NCBI GenBank assembly: GCA_019914995.1
Contig: CM034129.1
Span: forward strand, 3,175,725 to 3,239,724
Origin: Acanthochlamys bracteata
Lineage: Eukaryota; Streptophyta; Magnoliopsida; Pandanales; Velloziaceae
Direction of reading: 5' to 3'
DNA length: 64,000 nucleotides
Part shown: one piece after another, positions 38,749 through 50,770 of the stretch
How positions within the stretch are numbered: position 1 is the first letter of the stretch
How the letters are laid out: the number at the start of each line of letters is the position of its first letter
Position numbers and translations under genes: made by a program
Notes under the pieces: model-generated
What the model was told of the DNA's origin: nothing
Databases searched by the model: none
Seen by the model: the letters and a program-made list of their open reading frames with translations, nothing else

Positions 38749-40884
38749 TTTTAGATCTCTTATTAACTACTAAGACTTTAATTAATCGTAGAAGAAAAGC
38801 TTATTAGCTTGTTGTTATGTTAAGTATTGAGATTAGCGTGTGTGTGCTATGCGTTGGATTTTTCATCTCTTTATCCCTTTTTTGGATTTCGGTGGCCAAA
38901 AAGAAACTTTGCGACTGAAGTCCATAAAATTTCGGGTTTGCATGTTATAGTTAGTTAGCGTATGCATACGTACGTACCAAACGTAAACTAGTCTTTTCCT
39001 GTAACACGTGGGCGACTGCCTGGACAAACGAGTGATTGTATTTTAGTTTAGGGTGAAAGATTAAGAAGTAAGACAGCGTACACGATCCATATTAAGGGAA
39101 TCGGAGACAGATTAGAACTTTAAGCGGATAACAGTGGACCCACATGCATAGGCTAAGATTAGGGAGGTGCGTAATCAGAAGCGGACACAGGTTTTGTATT
39201 CAGCCAACATTCTGTTTTGTCTTTCCTCGATTTTTCCGAAAACAAACACATTCTGCTTTTTCTCATATGATCGGGAGACGTTCGCTGGTTGTCGCCGAAG
39301 AATAGATTTTAGAATTGAGGAAGAATGCAGTAAGGTACCAGTTTCCTGAAATTCTAAGTTAAATTTGTCAAGTGCTCTTCTGTGATTATTATTTTTTTTT
39401 TTAATTTTTACTTTTAACTAAACTTAAATTTCAAAGAAGTTTGTGGTTGTCGCCCTTGTTTGGTAGCATGAATTATTTTAGTCAATTATAGTTGCCTCCC
39501 TCGTAAGTCGGTCTAATGGGGGGTATGTTGTTGGTCATGATGAAACTATAACAATTCTATAGACATACAACAGTTGCGAAAACAAAGCACCATATGCACC
39601 ATTGATTTCTTTACAATCTTAAACAAAAAATGAGACTAATTTAGGTTCCATGTATGGAGTGCAAGCTTTTCCAAACTATTATGATGGAAAAGTTTTAATC
39701 GCAAGTCAGTACTTGCAACTCAAATGTCAGATAGATTGCTTACCACTATGTTAGGGTACTCTATACTTGCTCAAGAAAGGTTGGCTAATTACTTGACTAG
39801 ACAGTGCATAAATCTTATAGATATTTAATGTTGCACATGGTGATGTGCTAATCATAGTCATTATGATCTAAGTTGGGTCTGTTTGTATCTAAGACATCCG
39901 TTGTTGCTTTCCCCCTTATATATATCATTCAGGACAATTATCTAGATAAGGGTACATGTAAAGGGAGTTACAAATATAATTGGAAAAGTTTTCTTAATAT
40001 CAGCTGATTGTGATTATTAACATGATTTGTTTGATTTTACATTCTTATTGAATCTGTGATTAGTCTGGAGATACATTTAAAAATCTCACATGGCAGAGAG
40101 AACAATGGGTTCAAATTTTATAAGGCTTAAAGACTGCGACAATATAGACTATGATTAGAAGTACAGATCAGGTTATACCCATATCAGATACCATATGATT
40201 AATTGAAGGTTCATCTCAAAATTATTTGGCAAATATAGGAGTTAGCCCAAACTTTAAAAAGTCTAAAGGTGCGAATCATATAGTTAATGTGAGACTAAGG
40301 CGCTGGAAGAATTTTTCTTTCACTTTTTATTCCACCAAAATAATTCATATATTTTAATAAAAAGAATTTTTCTTTCACTTTTTATTCCACCAAAATAATT
40401 CATATATTTTAATAAATTTTTTATAATATTATATAAAATTTATTTAAAATTTTAAAAAATAAAAGATTTTATATTGTAAGATTATATTTATTATTATTAT
40501 ATATTTTCAGATAAAAAAATTTATTTACCGAAATAGAATATAATATTTTTTATTTAAATTTTTTTTATAAGCAATCTCGAACGACCCTAAATCTCTTAAC
40601 ATATAGGCTACAGCATAAGCCCATACACTAACACTGCTCCTGTCTTAATGCTCGAGCTTTTGACCATGTTTAATCGTTGGGCATCTTTGGTGGGTTGATA
40701 TCCCTGTAACTAATGAGAAGTATAAACGAAACAGAACTGTGCGTTAATGTTTAGTTTATAGAAATGAATACAAAACTTTGGCTTTGTGGTGCTTATGTTG
40801 TTCTACCAGTTCACCGATTCACTTAGTTCTCAATCATATATGGCTTCAGTACATGTTGCTGACTTGATAATGGCGGTATTGCTG
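38749..40884. other. Spacer between H1 and the glycosyltransferase remnant
   Basis: No supported gene. A G-box CACGTG lies at 39005-39010, and 39150-39340 looks leader-like (GAATGCAG then GTACC), but no coding exon follows it. The missing N-terminal part of the glycosyltransferase remnant was looked for here and not found. Confidence 0.5.
40307..40416. repeat. Perfect 55-bp tandem duplication
   Basis: Copies at 40307-40361 and 40362-40416, each starting AAGAATTTTTCTTTCAC, appear identical. They sit at the left side of an AT-rich element-like stretch that runs to about 40580. Confidence 0.9.
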
Positions 40885-42395
40885 CAGCGGCAACTCTTGA
40901 TTCCTACTTTGCTAGCCTTGAAGAAGTCAGCGCTCGAACATTGGATGAGCTGATCGTCGAGACGCAGAGAGCTCAGTTGGCGTTCCATTCACTTGCTTAC
41001 TGTATGACACAATCGTACCGTGGGAGGTGAAGGTGGCGACGAAGCATGGGTTGCCAGTGGTGGCATTCTCGACACAGTTATGTGTTGTTAGCTCTATATG
41101 CTACTACAATAGCGCCATTGCAGTAGCAGGTCTGCCGCCGTTCGGGAGATCAGCTTCCACCGCTTGTATTCAGGGAGGGGTCATACACAGTCACTGAACC
41201 AGTTCACCGCCGGTGAGGTTGATAGGGTTCTGTTCAACTCATTCGATGAGCTCAAGATCAAGGCACAATGACTGCGTGCTCCATATTCACCAATGCTGAT
41301 AATAATTTCTTTAATTCTTTTTCACTTTTAATAATTTTGATGACATCATTATGCAATGAATGAATGATGGGTAAACACATAACTGACCATTTTCTTATAT
41401 TAGCCTGCTTTATCAAGTATTGAATATGCATGTGTTAGTATTTATCTTCCCACCTGTATAGCACGACAATTTTATCATAGAGAACATATGTGTTGTATAC
41501 ATGGTTTATTCATCTCTCTCTTTTGCCAAAAATTGTACAATCATACTAGTCACTCACTGATTGGACATTTGTGTTATGCTTATTATTCGTCTGTGTTTGC
41601 ATTTATGCATACAGATCAATTATCTGTTGACATCTATAATCTGTTCTGTTATAACTTAGACAGAACCTAACATATTCATGTTATTTAGGTGTTGTAGACC
41701 TTGAAGGGCTAGTGGAGAGCAAGGGCAATAACACCAGCGTTCCATTCGCTGTTACTAGACAGACAGGTGACCAGAGAATGCATACACCATGAACCTGCTG
41801 CACCCGGAGATTGAAACATGCATGCAGTGGATTGACAGAAAACCTGCTAGCTCTGTTGTGTATGTTTCCTTCGGCAGCTTTGCGAGCTTATCTCAAGAAC
41901 AAATGTCAGAGCTTACTCATTGCCTCCATGCCAGTGGCTAGCCTTTCGTTTGGGGCATACGTGCTTGAGAACATCAAGGGCGGGATAAATTCTTGCCTGA
42001 ATATTCTGAAAAAGGATTGGTTGTTACTTGGTGCCACAGCTTGCTGTGCTGCAGCGTAAGGCGTGCTGTGCAGACGGTGGCTTTGCCTCAATGGACTGAC
42101 GCCGACGAATAGAAAGTTCATTGAAGATGTTTGGAGAGTTGGCATCAGAGCAAGGCCAGACAGTGGTGCAAACAAGAAGACTGTTCGAAACGGAGAAATT
42201 GAAAGGTGCATAAAAGAGGTGATGGATGGAGAGAGGGAAAGAGAGATCAAGAAAAACGCCGAGTGGTGGAGGAAGGCTGGAACAGAGGCTGTCTGTAAAT
42301 GCGGAAGTTTCGATTAGAAGAGCCTGAATGAGTTTGTGGAGTACCCCAATGACAAGACCAAAGAGATGAAGGACGAACTCTACATGCACGTTTAG
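40885..42395 (+). pseudogene. UDP-glycosyltransferase (UGT74-like) pseudogene
   Basis: Family 1 plant glycosyltransferases add sugars from UDP-sugars to hormones and metabolites. Fragments run in order through several frames: SYFASLEEVSARTLDELI and YDTIVPWEVKVATKHGLPV, VAFSTQLCVVSS, LPPFGRSAS (40890-41170), and FTAGEVDRVLFNSFDELK near 41260. After a probable intron ending near 41699 come LLHPEIETCMQWIDRKPAS, VVYVSFGSFASLSQEQMSEL, LPEYSEKGLVVTWC, LPQWTD, KFIEDVWRVGIRARPD and IERCIKEVMDGE. Stops interrupt many frames. The PSPG sugar-donor box has lost its centre, including the HCGWNS segment, so no active enzyme is possible. The N-terminal region with the catalytic histidine is absent. The PQWTD and FIEDVWRVG motifs fit UGT74. 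Confidence 0.88.
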
Positions 42396-42796
42396 TTGTG
42401 TAAGAAGTAATTACCTGGCATTATGTTGCTGCATTTTACTACAGGTACAAATTTTAGATAACAAGTTTCAAAATAAAATAGTTTATAGAACTGTGATGAT
42501 TTAGGTAGGTAGGTACCTAAAGAATACTCATAGTTTGATTCTACAATTTTAATATGTCATGATGAATAAGACATGAACAAATCAATGTCATCAAGTCAGA
42601 CCTCTACAGGTTGAGCACCACAAAATTGGACTATATATTACACCAGTTCGTACAATGATCTTAGAATATATACGAGTATCCAACTGGAAAAGATCAACTC
42701 TTCACTATAAAAACGAAAATGAAGTATTGTATACAATATTACTCTTCAAATAACATCCGAAACTGTATGACTACAATTCGGCACATTCTGATTAGC
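42396..42796. other. Spacer and 3' UTR of the START gene
   Basis: About 400 bases, probably the 3' UTR of the minus-strand START gene. No other feature seen. Confidence 0.6.
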
Positions 42797-45700
42797 TCAG
42801 GCTCTGGCGAGTCTCCTTGCAGCTCCGAACAGCAGAGATTTGCCTATCAATCCTGTCTGGAGACCGCATGCTACAGCTACCCCTCCAATAACAACCCATT
42901 TCCAATCAATTCCAGGATGGGACCTTTGAAGATCAAGTGCCTGGCCTTTATTTTCTCTAGATGATGACTCATTATCCGAGACACTGATGGTGCCATTGGC
43001 GGGGATCTTTGTCGTCATCCGTGCCATAATTGCACTCTTGGAGAGCAAAGTCTCAGACTTTCTTGTGAGCTGATAAGTTCTCATGCCAGACTGTAGTCTC
43101 TTGACAGCTCCCCACATTCCGTGACGAACGCCAACCTTTGCGACATCCTTGGGAATGCCCATATCCTCATAATGGATCAATGTCACCTCACAAGCTGAAA
43201 GCTGTCCGTCCTGCTTGCGTGATTCCACTGTACTTACGAGGGTTTGTCAGATGGTTTATTATTAGTAAAACAAAAATGGTTTTAACAAAATTAGATGAAG
43301 AGGGTACTCTATTAGGTTAACCTGTGTAAGAAACTAGAAGGGTATATCAGGTTCTAGGAACATGCATTGATGATGGCCTGCCAACTATGGGCATGTACTA
43401 TACTGCAACATCTAGTTTCATAAACACTAGTCACTATTGTAGCGTCTTAGTGATGCATTGCCAGAAACAGTTCTTTCAAGATATGAAAACACAAAACTAT
43501 TCTCTGCAAACTGAAAATTAAGGCAATACGTTATGCACGGACAACATGCATACCAGCTCTGATGCGCCAACTTGAGAAATACAGTTCCACACGTCTTGGC
43601 TTGTCTCTTCTAGGTACAGATGGTGAATCTACTCCCTGAAAAAAAAAAGTAAATTAGCTCAAAATCTCAAATAGTTTTGGCATTTTTGACTACTCGCAAC
43701 CTCTAGCGAGTATGAAGAAACTGCTTGCAAGAAAGTTGTCAATCCAAGAAGAATATATGGCTCTTCATTCAGAAATGGAATCTCCGACCCCTTTAATAAC
43801 AAAATTTATAAGTATAAGAAAATTCAGAAACCCAATTCCAGACAACTAGAACTCAATAGAGTTGCAACTCGACATGGCACCTCCAAGTCTACTATGCCCC
43901 TGTTCTAAGAGGTTTCTGGTTTGAATGCAATCAGAGGATTGCATTTCCTCAGGTTTCTCACATCTAAAAAAGATCAATAACCAAATGACTTCTATTACTG
44001 GATTATAGGCAAGACTATGTCACCAACACAAGACAGACAAATACTTACGCAAGCCATAGAGAAACTTACATGATTACACGGCTTGCACAAGCATTAATCT
44101 TTCAGGACGAAAAACGTAAAAACTCTACCTTTGTCACACAATAATAAGTGTTTCCAGTCTCCCAGATGCGTCTACCAATAATATACTCCCGATCACCGCA
44201 GAAGAAAGGAAACTACAGAAGGCAGGAAACAGAAAATCAGTTTATCAGCTGGATTACAAATTAAATAGCAAAACCATATGAACAACGACTCATTCTTATA
44301 GAACCTTTTTAATCCAGTGAACTGTCATCATTCCATTATCTGGATTTTCCTCCAAAACTTTGAAGCGTGCAAGCATGGCATCCCATTTAAGACGGAAACC
44401 ATCATCCCAGAAAAAATCCCTTACCAACTCAGGACTAGCATCCTCAAAGATAGTTTTGCTGCGATATACCACAGGGCCTTCCTGAAAAAACAAAGTTAAC
44501 AGGCTAAAGTTGCAGGCAGTAAAATGCGATGGAAGAGCAAAGCAAGAAAGCAGTTACATAAAACTTAATGAAATTCTTAGTGAGATATTAAGCTCATCAT
44601 TTAATCTGCGTAAACCTTCTCCAATAGCTAGGATGTGTAAGATTATAATAGTTACAGAATAGAGCATATACAACATGATGATATAAAAGAAAACAGTAAG
44701 AAAATTTACAAAAGCACTTAATAATGATGGACAGTAGGATGACCTAGCCATACAAAAGTTATAACAAACATAAACATTTCTTTGATCCAAGCAGCCAGCA
44801 AATTACAAGAACAAGTTCATGCCAAAGTCATGAATTACCTCAGGTTCAAGACGCCAAGCTTGGTATGTCATGTTTGGTGTGGTCCTCTCCATCATATGTT
44901 GCCAAGCTGCATCTCCAACCCGACCATCTAAAAATTGCAGTAGATGCTGTAGATCATTCTCAGTCACTAAATCTTGTTCTCTGTCAGAGGTTCCACTGTG
45001 ACAACTCAAAAGGCAAACAAATCAGGTTAGTTTCTACCACAAATGAGAATTGTTTACAGAAAACATGGAAAAGAGAATCTCTAACCAACATGTTTTAACT
45101 GTATATAACCAACATGCACGCATGAAAATGTTGTTATATCCTTAATCAGTTATACAACCAGAGCTTGTTGCATATACCACATCCTGCAGAATGCATAAAC
45201 AGCATATCCATTCACAACCAACAGAATAAATTACAGAACAGATTATATTCATCAATTCACTATGAAGACATATAAATGAAACACCGAAGGAACCACCATT
45301 TTTACTTCTTCCCATGTAAAAGATAAACTTTAAGCTGAAAACAAAATTATTTATTTTTCTAGCTCAATTAAATGCAGAAATAATTAACTAAGATTTCAGG
45401 ACTGAGGATTCCCAGTCTTTCCAATCATAAAAATATCACGAGATCGAACAGTATGCGCAGTTCACAAAATCAAACTAGGAAATGACGTTTCTCCTAATTA
45501 AACCTAAACCCAAATTCCCAACTTTCCAATCATAATCACTGAAAAAACGGACAGCACACCAGAAGCACAACCAACCAACCAAACAATCCAAACAAAAAAA
45601 AGGCCATTTAATATTTTTTAAAAACATAAATTATAATAAAAGATCAAATTATCCCCAAACCTGATTCCGGCATTGTCGATCAAAGGCAACGAAACAACTC

Positions 45701-46121
45701 TCCTCAACGTCGATCCCGTAGCACCACCACCATCAGCAGCGCTGTCTTCTTCAACTCCGTCCCCACTAACGCCAACATTGTTATTAACTTTCCCGCTGAA
45801 GAACGAAGACGAAGACCACAACCGTCGACAAAGTGAGAACGCCGAGAGCGCAGTGAAGGCAAACCAAAGCCGGGGAGCTCCGAGAACAGAGAAGGTAGCC
45901 GGGGCCCATAAGAGGAGCAGAAGCCTGTTGAGCCTGCCACGTAAGCCCAAGAAGAGCAATCCGGTCCACCTCGGCCTCCAAGACCAACCGATCAACAGCC
46001 CGATCATCACAGCGGCCCAGATTGGAACGATACAAACGATCACGTCAACAACTGCTTCCCATACCGCCGGCGGCTTCATCATCACCGTTATTAGCTCACT
46101 GTACCAATCTCCTCCCCCCAT
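42797..46121 (-). CDS. Membrane-anchored START-domain lipid-binding protein
   Basis: START domains form a pocket for a lipid such as a sterol or phospholipid. The ligand here is unknown. Exons on the minus strand: 46121-45661, 44995-44839, 44481-44305, 44212-44129, 43635-43554, 43227-42797, giving 463 residues with the frame closed. The N-terminus has a hydrophobic segment (VVDVIVCIVPIWAAVMIGLLIGW) followed by WRPRWTGLLFL and a second hydrophobic stretch. The START domain spans about residues 160-370 (ENDLQHLLQFLDG, WQHMMERTTPNMTYQAWR, VYRSKTIFEDASPELVRDFFWDD, FFCGDREYIIGRRIWE). The C-terminus carries a last membrane segment (WKWVVIGGVAVACGLQTGL). This matches the plant polyketide cyclase/lipid transport family that includes Arabidopsis CP5 (At1g64720), At4g14500 and At3g23080. 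Start chosen at MGGGDWY because the upstream MICLIEEK lies in the leader and is not conserved. Confidence 0.92.
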
Positions 46122-47531
46122 TTTCTCTTCTATCAAACAAATCAATCAATCACAGAGAGAGTGAGAGTGGGAGATCTAACCACATGTATATGAATCAATC
46201 AATAAAACGTGAGGGTGTTTTGTTGAAGAAAGAAAAGAAATTGAAAGGGAAGGAGTGATACAGAAGAAGGTTTAGAAAGAGAGAGAGAGAGAGAGATCTT
46301 GGTGATTGGATTAAAGGAATGAAGAAGACGGAAAGAGACGACAAAGAAAAGAGGAGAGATAAAACAGTTGAGTTTATCCAGTTCATCGAGTCTTGTGGGA
46401 TCTCTTGTTGTTCAGAAACCTGAGAATGGTATGTTAAACAAGCAGGTATACCATATCCCTACCTTCTGGCATCTGGTTGTTGGATATTTCGGTGGAAGCC
46501 CCATGTAAGCAAATAGATGACGGACACGTGTAAGGGAATTGATGTACCTTTTTCACAATGATCCTCCCGTACTAGGTGTTTTAGGAACGAACCTACCAAC
46601 GATTAACGAATGATGCTTCTGTTCTCTTTCTGGTTTCTTCTGTTCTTCTGTTCAGATCTTTGTTTTTATTCTGAGTTGGCGCGACACGATGTAAGCCCAA
46701 TCAATTTGATATATCAGGCCAGTACAATCAAGCCCACTGTAACTCAATCTCCTGGCCCACGGTCTATATATCAGCAATTTTTTTTGTTGTAGAGTGGCGC
46801 ATGTGCACATGGGTTTGGACGCTGTGTCGCAGATTATTCTCGAGAAAGTAAAAACAGCAACTGCTACTCGGACTCTAAAGTTGTGCAGAAGAAATCTGAA
46901 CTGTAATTCACTGCAGATAGAGGACCAATATACACACGCAGAAGTTTCTAAGAAGGAGAGGTACGAAAAAAAAAGATTATATTTTTGAAAGACCAACTAA
47001 TTAATTCATGCTACTTCAGCTAATTACTTTCCAAGCTTTGATCTTTATTCGTATACCAAATGAGTTCTTCGTTTTGAATGATGACCAAGAAATAACTCGC
47101 TTAAGTATACACAAACGGCTAACTATTCAAACTTTTTATGTGAAAGTTGCAAAGGAGTTATATCTATTAGACGCTGAAGCTTGAGAAAATTAAGCACGAT
47201 ATTAAAATATGTAATAATTTCGACATTTTAAGAAACTGGAAATCAAAAGAAGCTGCGTAGTGCTGTTCCAGTCAAACTTCCATGCAATTTATCAAATGCT
47301 CAATGCAGAAAATCTTAAAGAATTTTCAGTCTATATGACTTTGTAGTAGTACGTAGACATTGAATTCCAACACCGTTATCTCATCTATATATATAGATAT
47401 ATATTGCCCTCGATACGAACTAATTTCCCTCACCATTCCAAATTCCAACAACAACAAACCAAAGGCCTCTAACCCAAGTAATTTGCGCTAGCTAGTTTTG
47501 AAAGTTTGTGCTCGTATATGTTCTTTAAAGC
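46122..47531. other. Intergenic stretch between the START and peptide genes
   Basis: Next to the START gene is a leader-like region with a GA-repeat (about 46276-46294). Frames at 46794-46988 and others are unrecognised. A TATATATA box lies at about 47386-47394, followed by an ACAACAACAA leader of the peptide gene. Confidence 0.55.
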
Positions 47532-47553
47532 ATGGCTACGGCTGCAACGCTGA
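47518..47553 (+). other. Upstream ORF overlapping the peptide start codon
   Basis: ATG at 47518 opens an 11-codon frame (MFFKAWLRLQR) that ends with TGA at 47551-47553, past the main start at 47532 and in a different frame. If the transcript begins near 47420, scanning ribosomes meet this ATG first, so it could damp translation of the peptide precursor. Confidence 0.5.
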
Positions 47554-47783
47554 AACAAGTTATGGTGATTATGCTGGTGGTCTCAAGTTTGCACCAGCCA
47601 TTAATGGCAGCAAGGCCTTTGCTGGTCAGCGACAACTATGGATACTCACCACCAGAGATAGTTTTAGGTTATAATATTAACCTTGTGCTGCAGGCTTTGA
47701 AAGGCCCTGAGACAACTTCAGGGCCATCTGGCTGCACTCATGATCCCAACAAGACTGGCGGCAACTGCCCACCTACGCCGTAG
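47532..47783 (+). CDS. Small secreted peptide precursor (SGPS / Cys-containing C-terminus)
   Basis: This 83-residue single-exon protein looks like the precursor of a secreted signalling peptide. Residues 1-26 form a signal peptide (hydrophobic VMVIMLVVSSL), probably cut near LMA-ARP. A variable middle (GYNINLVLQALKG) is followed by a conserved-looking C-terminus, TSGPSGCTHDPNKTGG then NCPPTP, with two cysteines. The SGPS motif recalls the PIP/PIPL phytocytokine family, while the G-C-T-x2-P spacing and second cysteine recall CTNIP/SCREW peptides seen by HSL3-type receptors. I cannot decide between them. A broken paralogue lies 1.2 kb downstream and keeps the ARP and THDPN elements. An overlapping uORF precedes the start. 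Real gene status is supported by the TATA box, leader, signal peptide and paralogue. Confidence 0.75.
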   Translation: MATAATLKQVMVIMLVVSSLHQPLMAARPLLVSDNYGYSPPEIVLGYNINLVLQALKGPETTSGPSGCTHDPNKTGGNCPPTP

Positions 47784-48972
47784 CAGAACATATGTTCATT
47801 CTTTCTTTCTTGAGGGATCATTAATGTAGTTAGTATATATGTAGTGATCATTGGATTCATTTTTATGAGCGTGAATAACGATGTATGTTTCTGTATTACT
47901 GATTCTTTTATGATTAAATGAATAAAAATTAACGATGATTATGGTACTATTGTTTTCAACATATTGTTCTCGAACTCTGTTTTTTCAGTTCTTTCACTTG
48001 GTTGACTTCATGATATATCATGATTTATGCGTACACGTTTTCTGTTTTGAATATTTGCAAGCTCACTTTGTCGTCAAACAACCAGCATGCTACGATAACA
48101 ACAACCGAGTCCAGAGATTTCAGACCAATATTGTTGTTTTGTTATGAATAATGTTCACGTTTATGAACAAGCAAAACAATGTATAATGGCTTTGTAAAGT
48201 TTACATGGACCATTTATAAACAGATAGGACAGGTAAAATGTTGCAGCGTATTGTAACAAGCATTTCATGCAGATCGGTGAACTTTGATGCAGAAAATCAA
48301 GGTCAATATCTCAACTTCATATATTAGCTAATTTTCTCTGTTAAAAGAATGTGTTAGGTATATAGTGTTGCTCTAATGCTGTTTAAAGCGCTATTATAGG
48401 TCAGCTCCGCTCTTGTTCATTGAACCCAAGTGAGACACAGATATAAATTCTTGAACAGCAATACTGTAGTATAAGCAAGCATTCTGAAAAAGCACATGAA
48501 ATTCATTTTTCAAACATGTGGACTTTCTATTTACCTGCAGGTTCATGGTCCAAGTCATAGCTTCTTGCTGGAACATAGAAATTCAAGCACGCATCAACAA
48601 CTTAATTACGTATGAACTTTCAACTCTTACATACAAGAACGATCGTGTCTTTTCTTATTGTATGTTTTCTTCTCCAAAATTTCTGAGAACTAATAGAAAG
48701 AATATATAGCAGCATTAACTGCTTAGGATCGAGTAACAATATTAGTCAGGCATGTCAACTTAGTTTTAGTTTCACCAACAGACTAGCAGACAATTGATTT
48801 CAAGCATGCTCACATACGTCGCAAGGAATTCAAAACCCATTCTCACGCATTACCAAACACTATAAACACCAACATAGTCTCATTACTCTCTCATCAACAC
48901 AATAACATACACCATCCATCTCATACCTTAACAAGAACTCACCTTTCGTCGACTAGAAAGCATTCAACACAA
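47784..48972. other. Spacer between the two peptide copies
   Basis: It contains the 3' UTR of the first peptide gene (AATAAAA near 47920) and about 1 kb without any recognised feature. Confidence 0.6.
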
Positions 48973-49209
48973 ATGGCAATCTTCTCCAAGCAGAGTTTGG
49001 TTCTTCTGCTGGTGATCGCAAGCTTGCATTACTGTTTTCTCTCAGTTAAAGCAAGGCCAATTGGAACCCTGCAATGGAGGTAGACTAGCAACGATGGCAG
49101 GTTATTCTTTCAATCTCTTGCTAACGGCAGCCTTGGGTCAGGCTCTGGCGCTTCGTGTCCCACACATGACCCTAACCACCATTGTCTAGCACCGAACTCC
49201 TCCAACTGA
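48973..49209 (+). pseudogene. Frameshifted paralogue of the secreted peptide precursor
   Basis: ATG at 48973 opens a clear signal peptide (SLVLLLVIASLHYCFLSVKARP) that ends in ARP like the upstream gene, but the frame hits TAG at 49081-49083. The neighbouring frame then reads GYSFNLLLTAALG, aligning with GYNINLVLQALKG of the intact copy. The first frame resumes as SGSGASCPTHDPNHHC and ends at TGA (49207-49209). The pattern fits two compensating small indels, an inserted base near 49068 and a lost base near 49135. Alternatives are a very small intron or a sequencing error. Without correction the product stops after 36 residues, barely more than the signal peptide. Confidence 0.7.
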
Positions 49210-50770
49210 CTTCTAGTACATCAGTCTCTACAATTTGATTAGATAGTAGAATAAAAGGGACCAGTAGTGTTCGTTCCTAGAGAGTATTCAATTTATTGTT
49301 TATTCCAATCAAATTGAGGATTCAACTGTTCACACGCAAGATGATTGTTAGAAATAAAGAAGCTTTGTAGTAAGTCTTGATGACACGCTTGTCATGAGTA
49401 GGGAAAGAAGTTTATCACTCGTTCACTTCATTCCCAAGTTTGTATTCTCTTTTTCCAGGCCAGAAACAAAATATTTGGGCAGGTTTTTTGAATTCTAGGA
49501 AGTACATATACTCAATATTCTCCCTTGAACATTGCCATTGTAAGACAATAAACGCAGAGAAACTTTCGACATGCTGGGGGTTTAGTATGAGTGTACTCCC
49601 ACCTAACAGTAACCACGGTCTATGATGTTCCAGACAAACTAAAGTAAATCAAGATGAACACTGCTGTTGTGCTAAGCTACCTGCCTGGCGAAGGATAACC
49701 CAACTAACTAGAAAACAAATTCCTTTTGAGTTTTTACTAATGGTAAAAATTTTGCAATATACTTGGTCGAATAACAACAACCCAGGATATTTTGGTTGTA
49801 TCGGCTACATCTTGCCAACTATTAACCCAGTTTGGGTCCTCAACGATCTCCCTCATCAGACATAAGGATTCAACACAGACGACTTAACAATGTAAGAGAT
49901 CCATGCTCTAGGGAGGTCAAACTATGACAATTGATGCTCCAGGGAGGTCAAACAAGAAAGAAAACTACCTAAAGTAACTTCAAGAGAGAGAGGTTTCGAC
50001 TACGAGACACCTACCTTTAGGGATGCCAGAACCTCAGTGATACACCATTCTAAATTGTTAGCATTAAATGGAAAATAGCAGGGTGTTTAGTACATCAGTA
50101 CAACAATACACCCTGCCATGTCAGTTCATCAATACAACACTATGTCGTATTCACATGTCTATAAGGCAAGCATCCGCTAAAAGAAATCCAAAAACCCAAC
50201 CATTAGTACCTCCTGTCTCTCCATATCAACATTACCAAAAGCCACATGTATGCCAGAAGACGACATATATCCTCCCTGTGTAAAAATTATGAATTGGAAA
50301 ATGACGCACTAATCAAAGTCACAATTGCAAGAATTTGTCACAGACGCAATCTATGATCATGACTGGCGTTGAATTAAGCTAAACCCAACCCAACCCAACA
50401 AGCCTATTCAAACTAACGCTAGATAAAGTCAATGATTTATGTCTTTCCTTAAACTTTTAAGTTGAGACTGTGATATCTCTTGCATACCATATAATACCAA
50501 CATCTCAAACACTTCCCCAGAATTCACAAAAGTCCAAAAAGAACCAGTATATCTGGTCTAAAATTAACAGGAGTTAACATTAGTACACCATATAATAGTT
50601 GATTAATTAGAAATACAAATTAAACCAATTATAAGTCCAAACAGATAAAATTTCAACATAACTTATAACCTACGTCTTACTACTCCCAACATAGTTGCAA
50701 ATAATCCTATAAGAAAGCAAACACTCACTAAACTCTTGTAATAATCAAGCCTCCCCCACACTTGAAGAGT
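49210..50770. other. Spacer, no gene seen
   Basis: No recognisable coding sequence. A short near-duplicated phrase (GCTC then AGGGAGGTCAAAC) occurs at about 49905-49955. The part nearest 50770 may be decayed retroelement sequence. Confidence 0.5.

Noticed and set aside
45673-46164. Plus-strand frame of 163 codons opposite the START gene exon 1
   Set aside because: The minus strand gives a conserved START-family exon with correct splice sites. The plus frame matches nothing.
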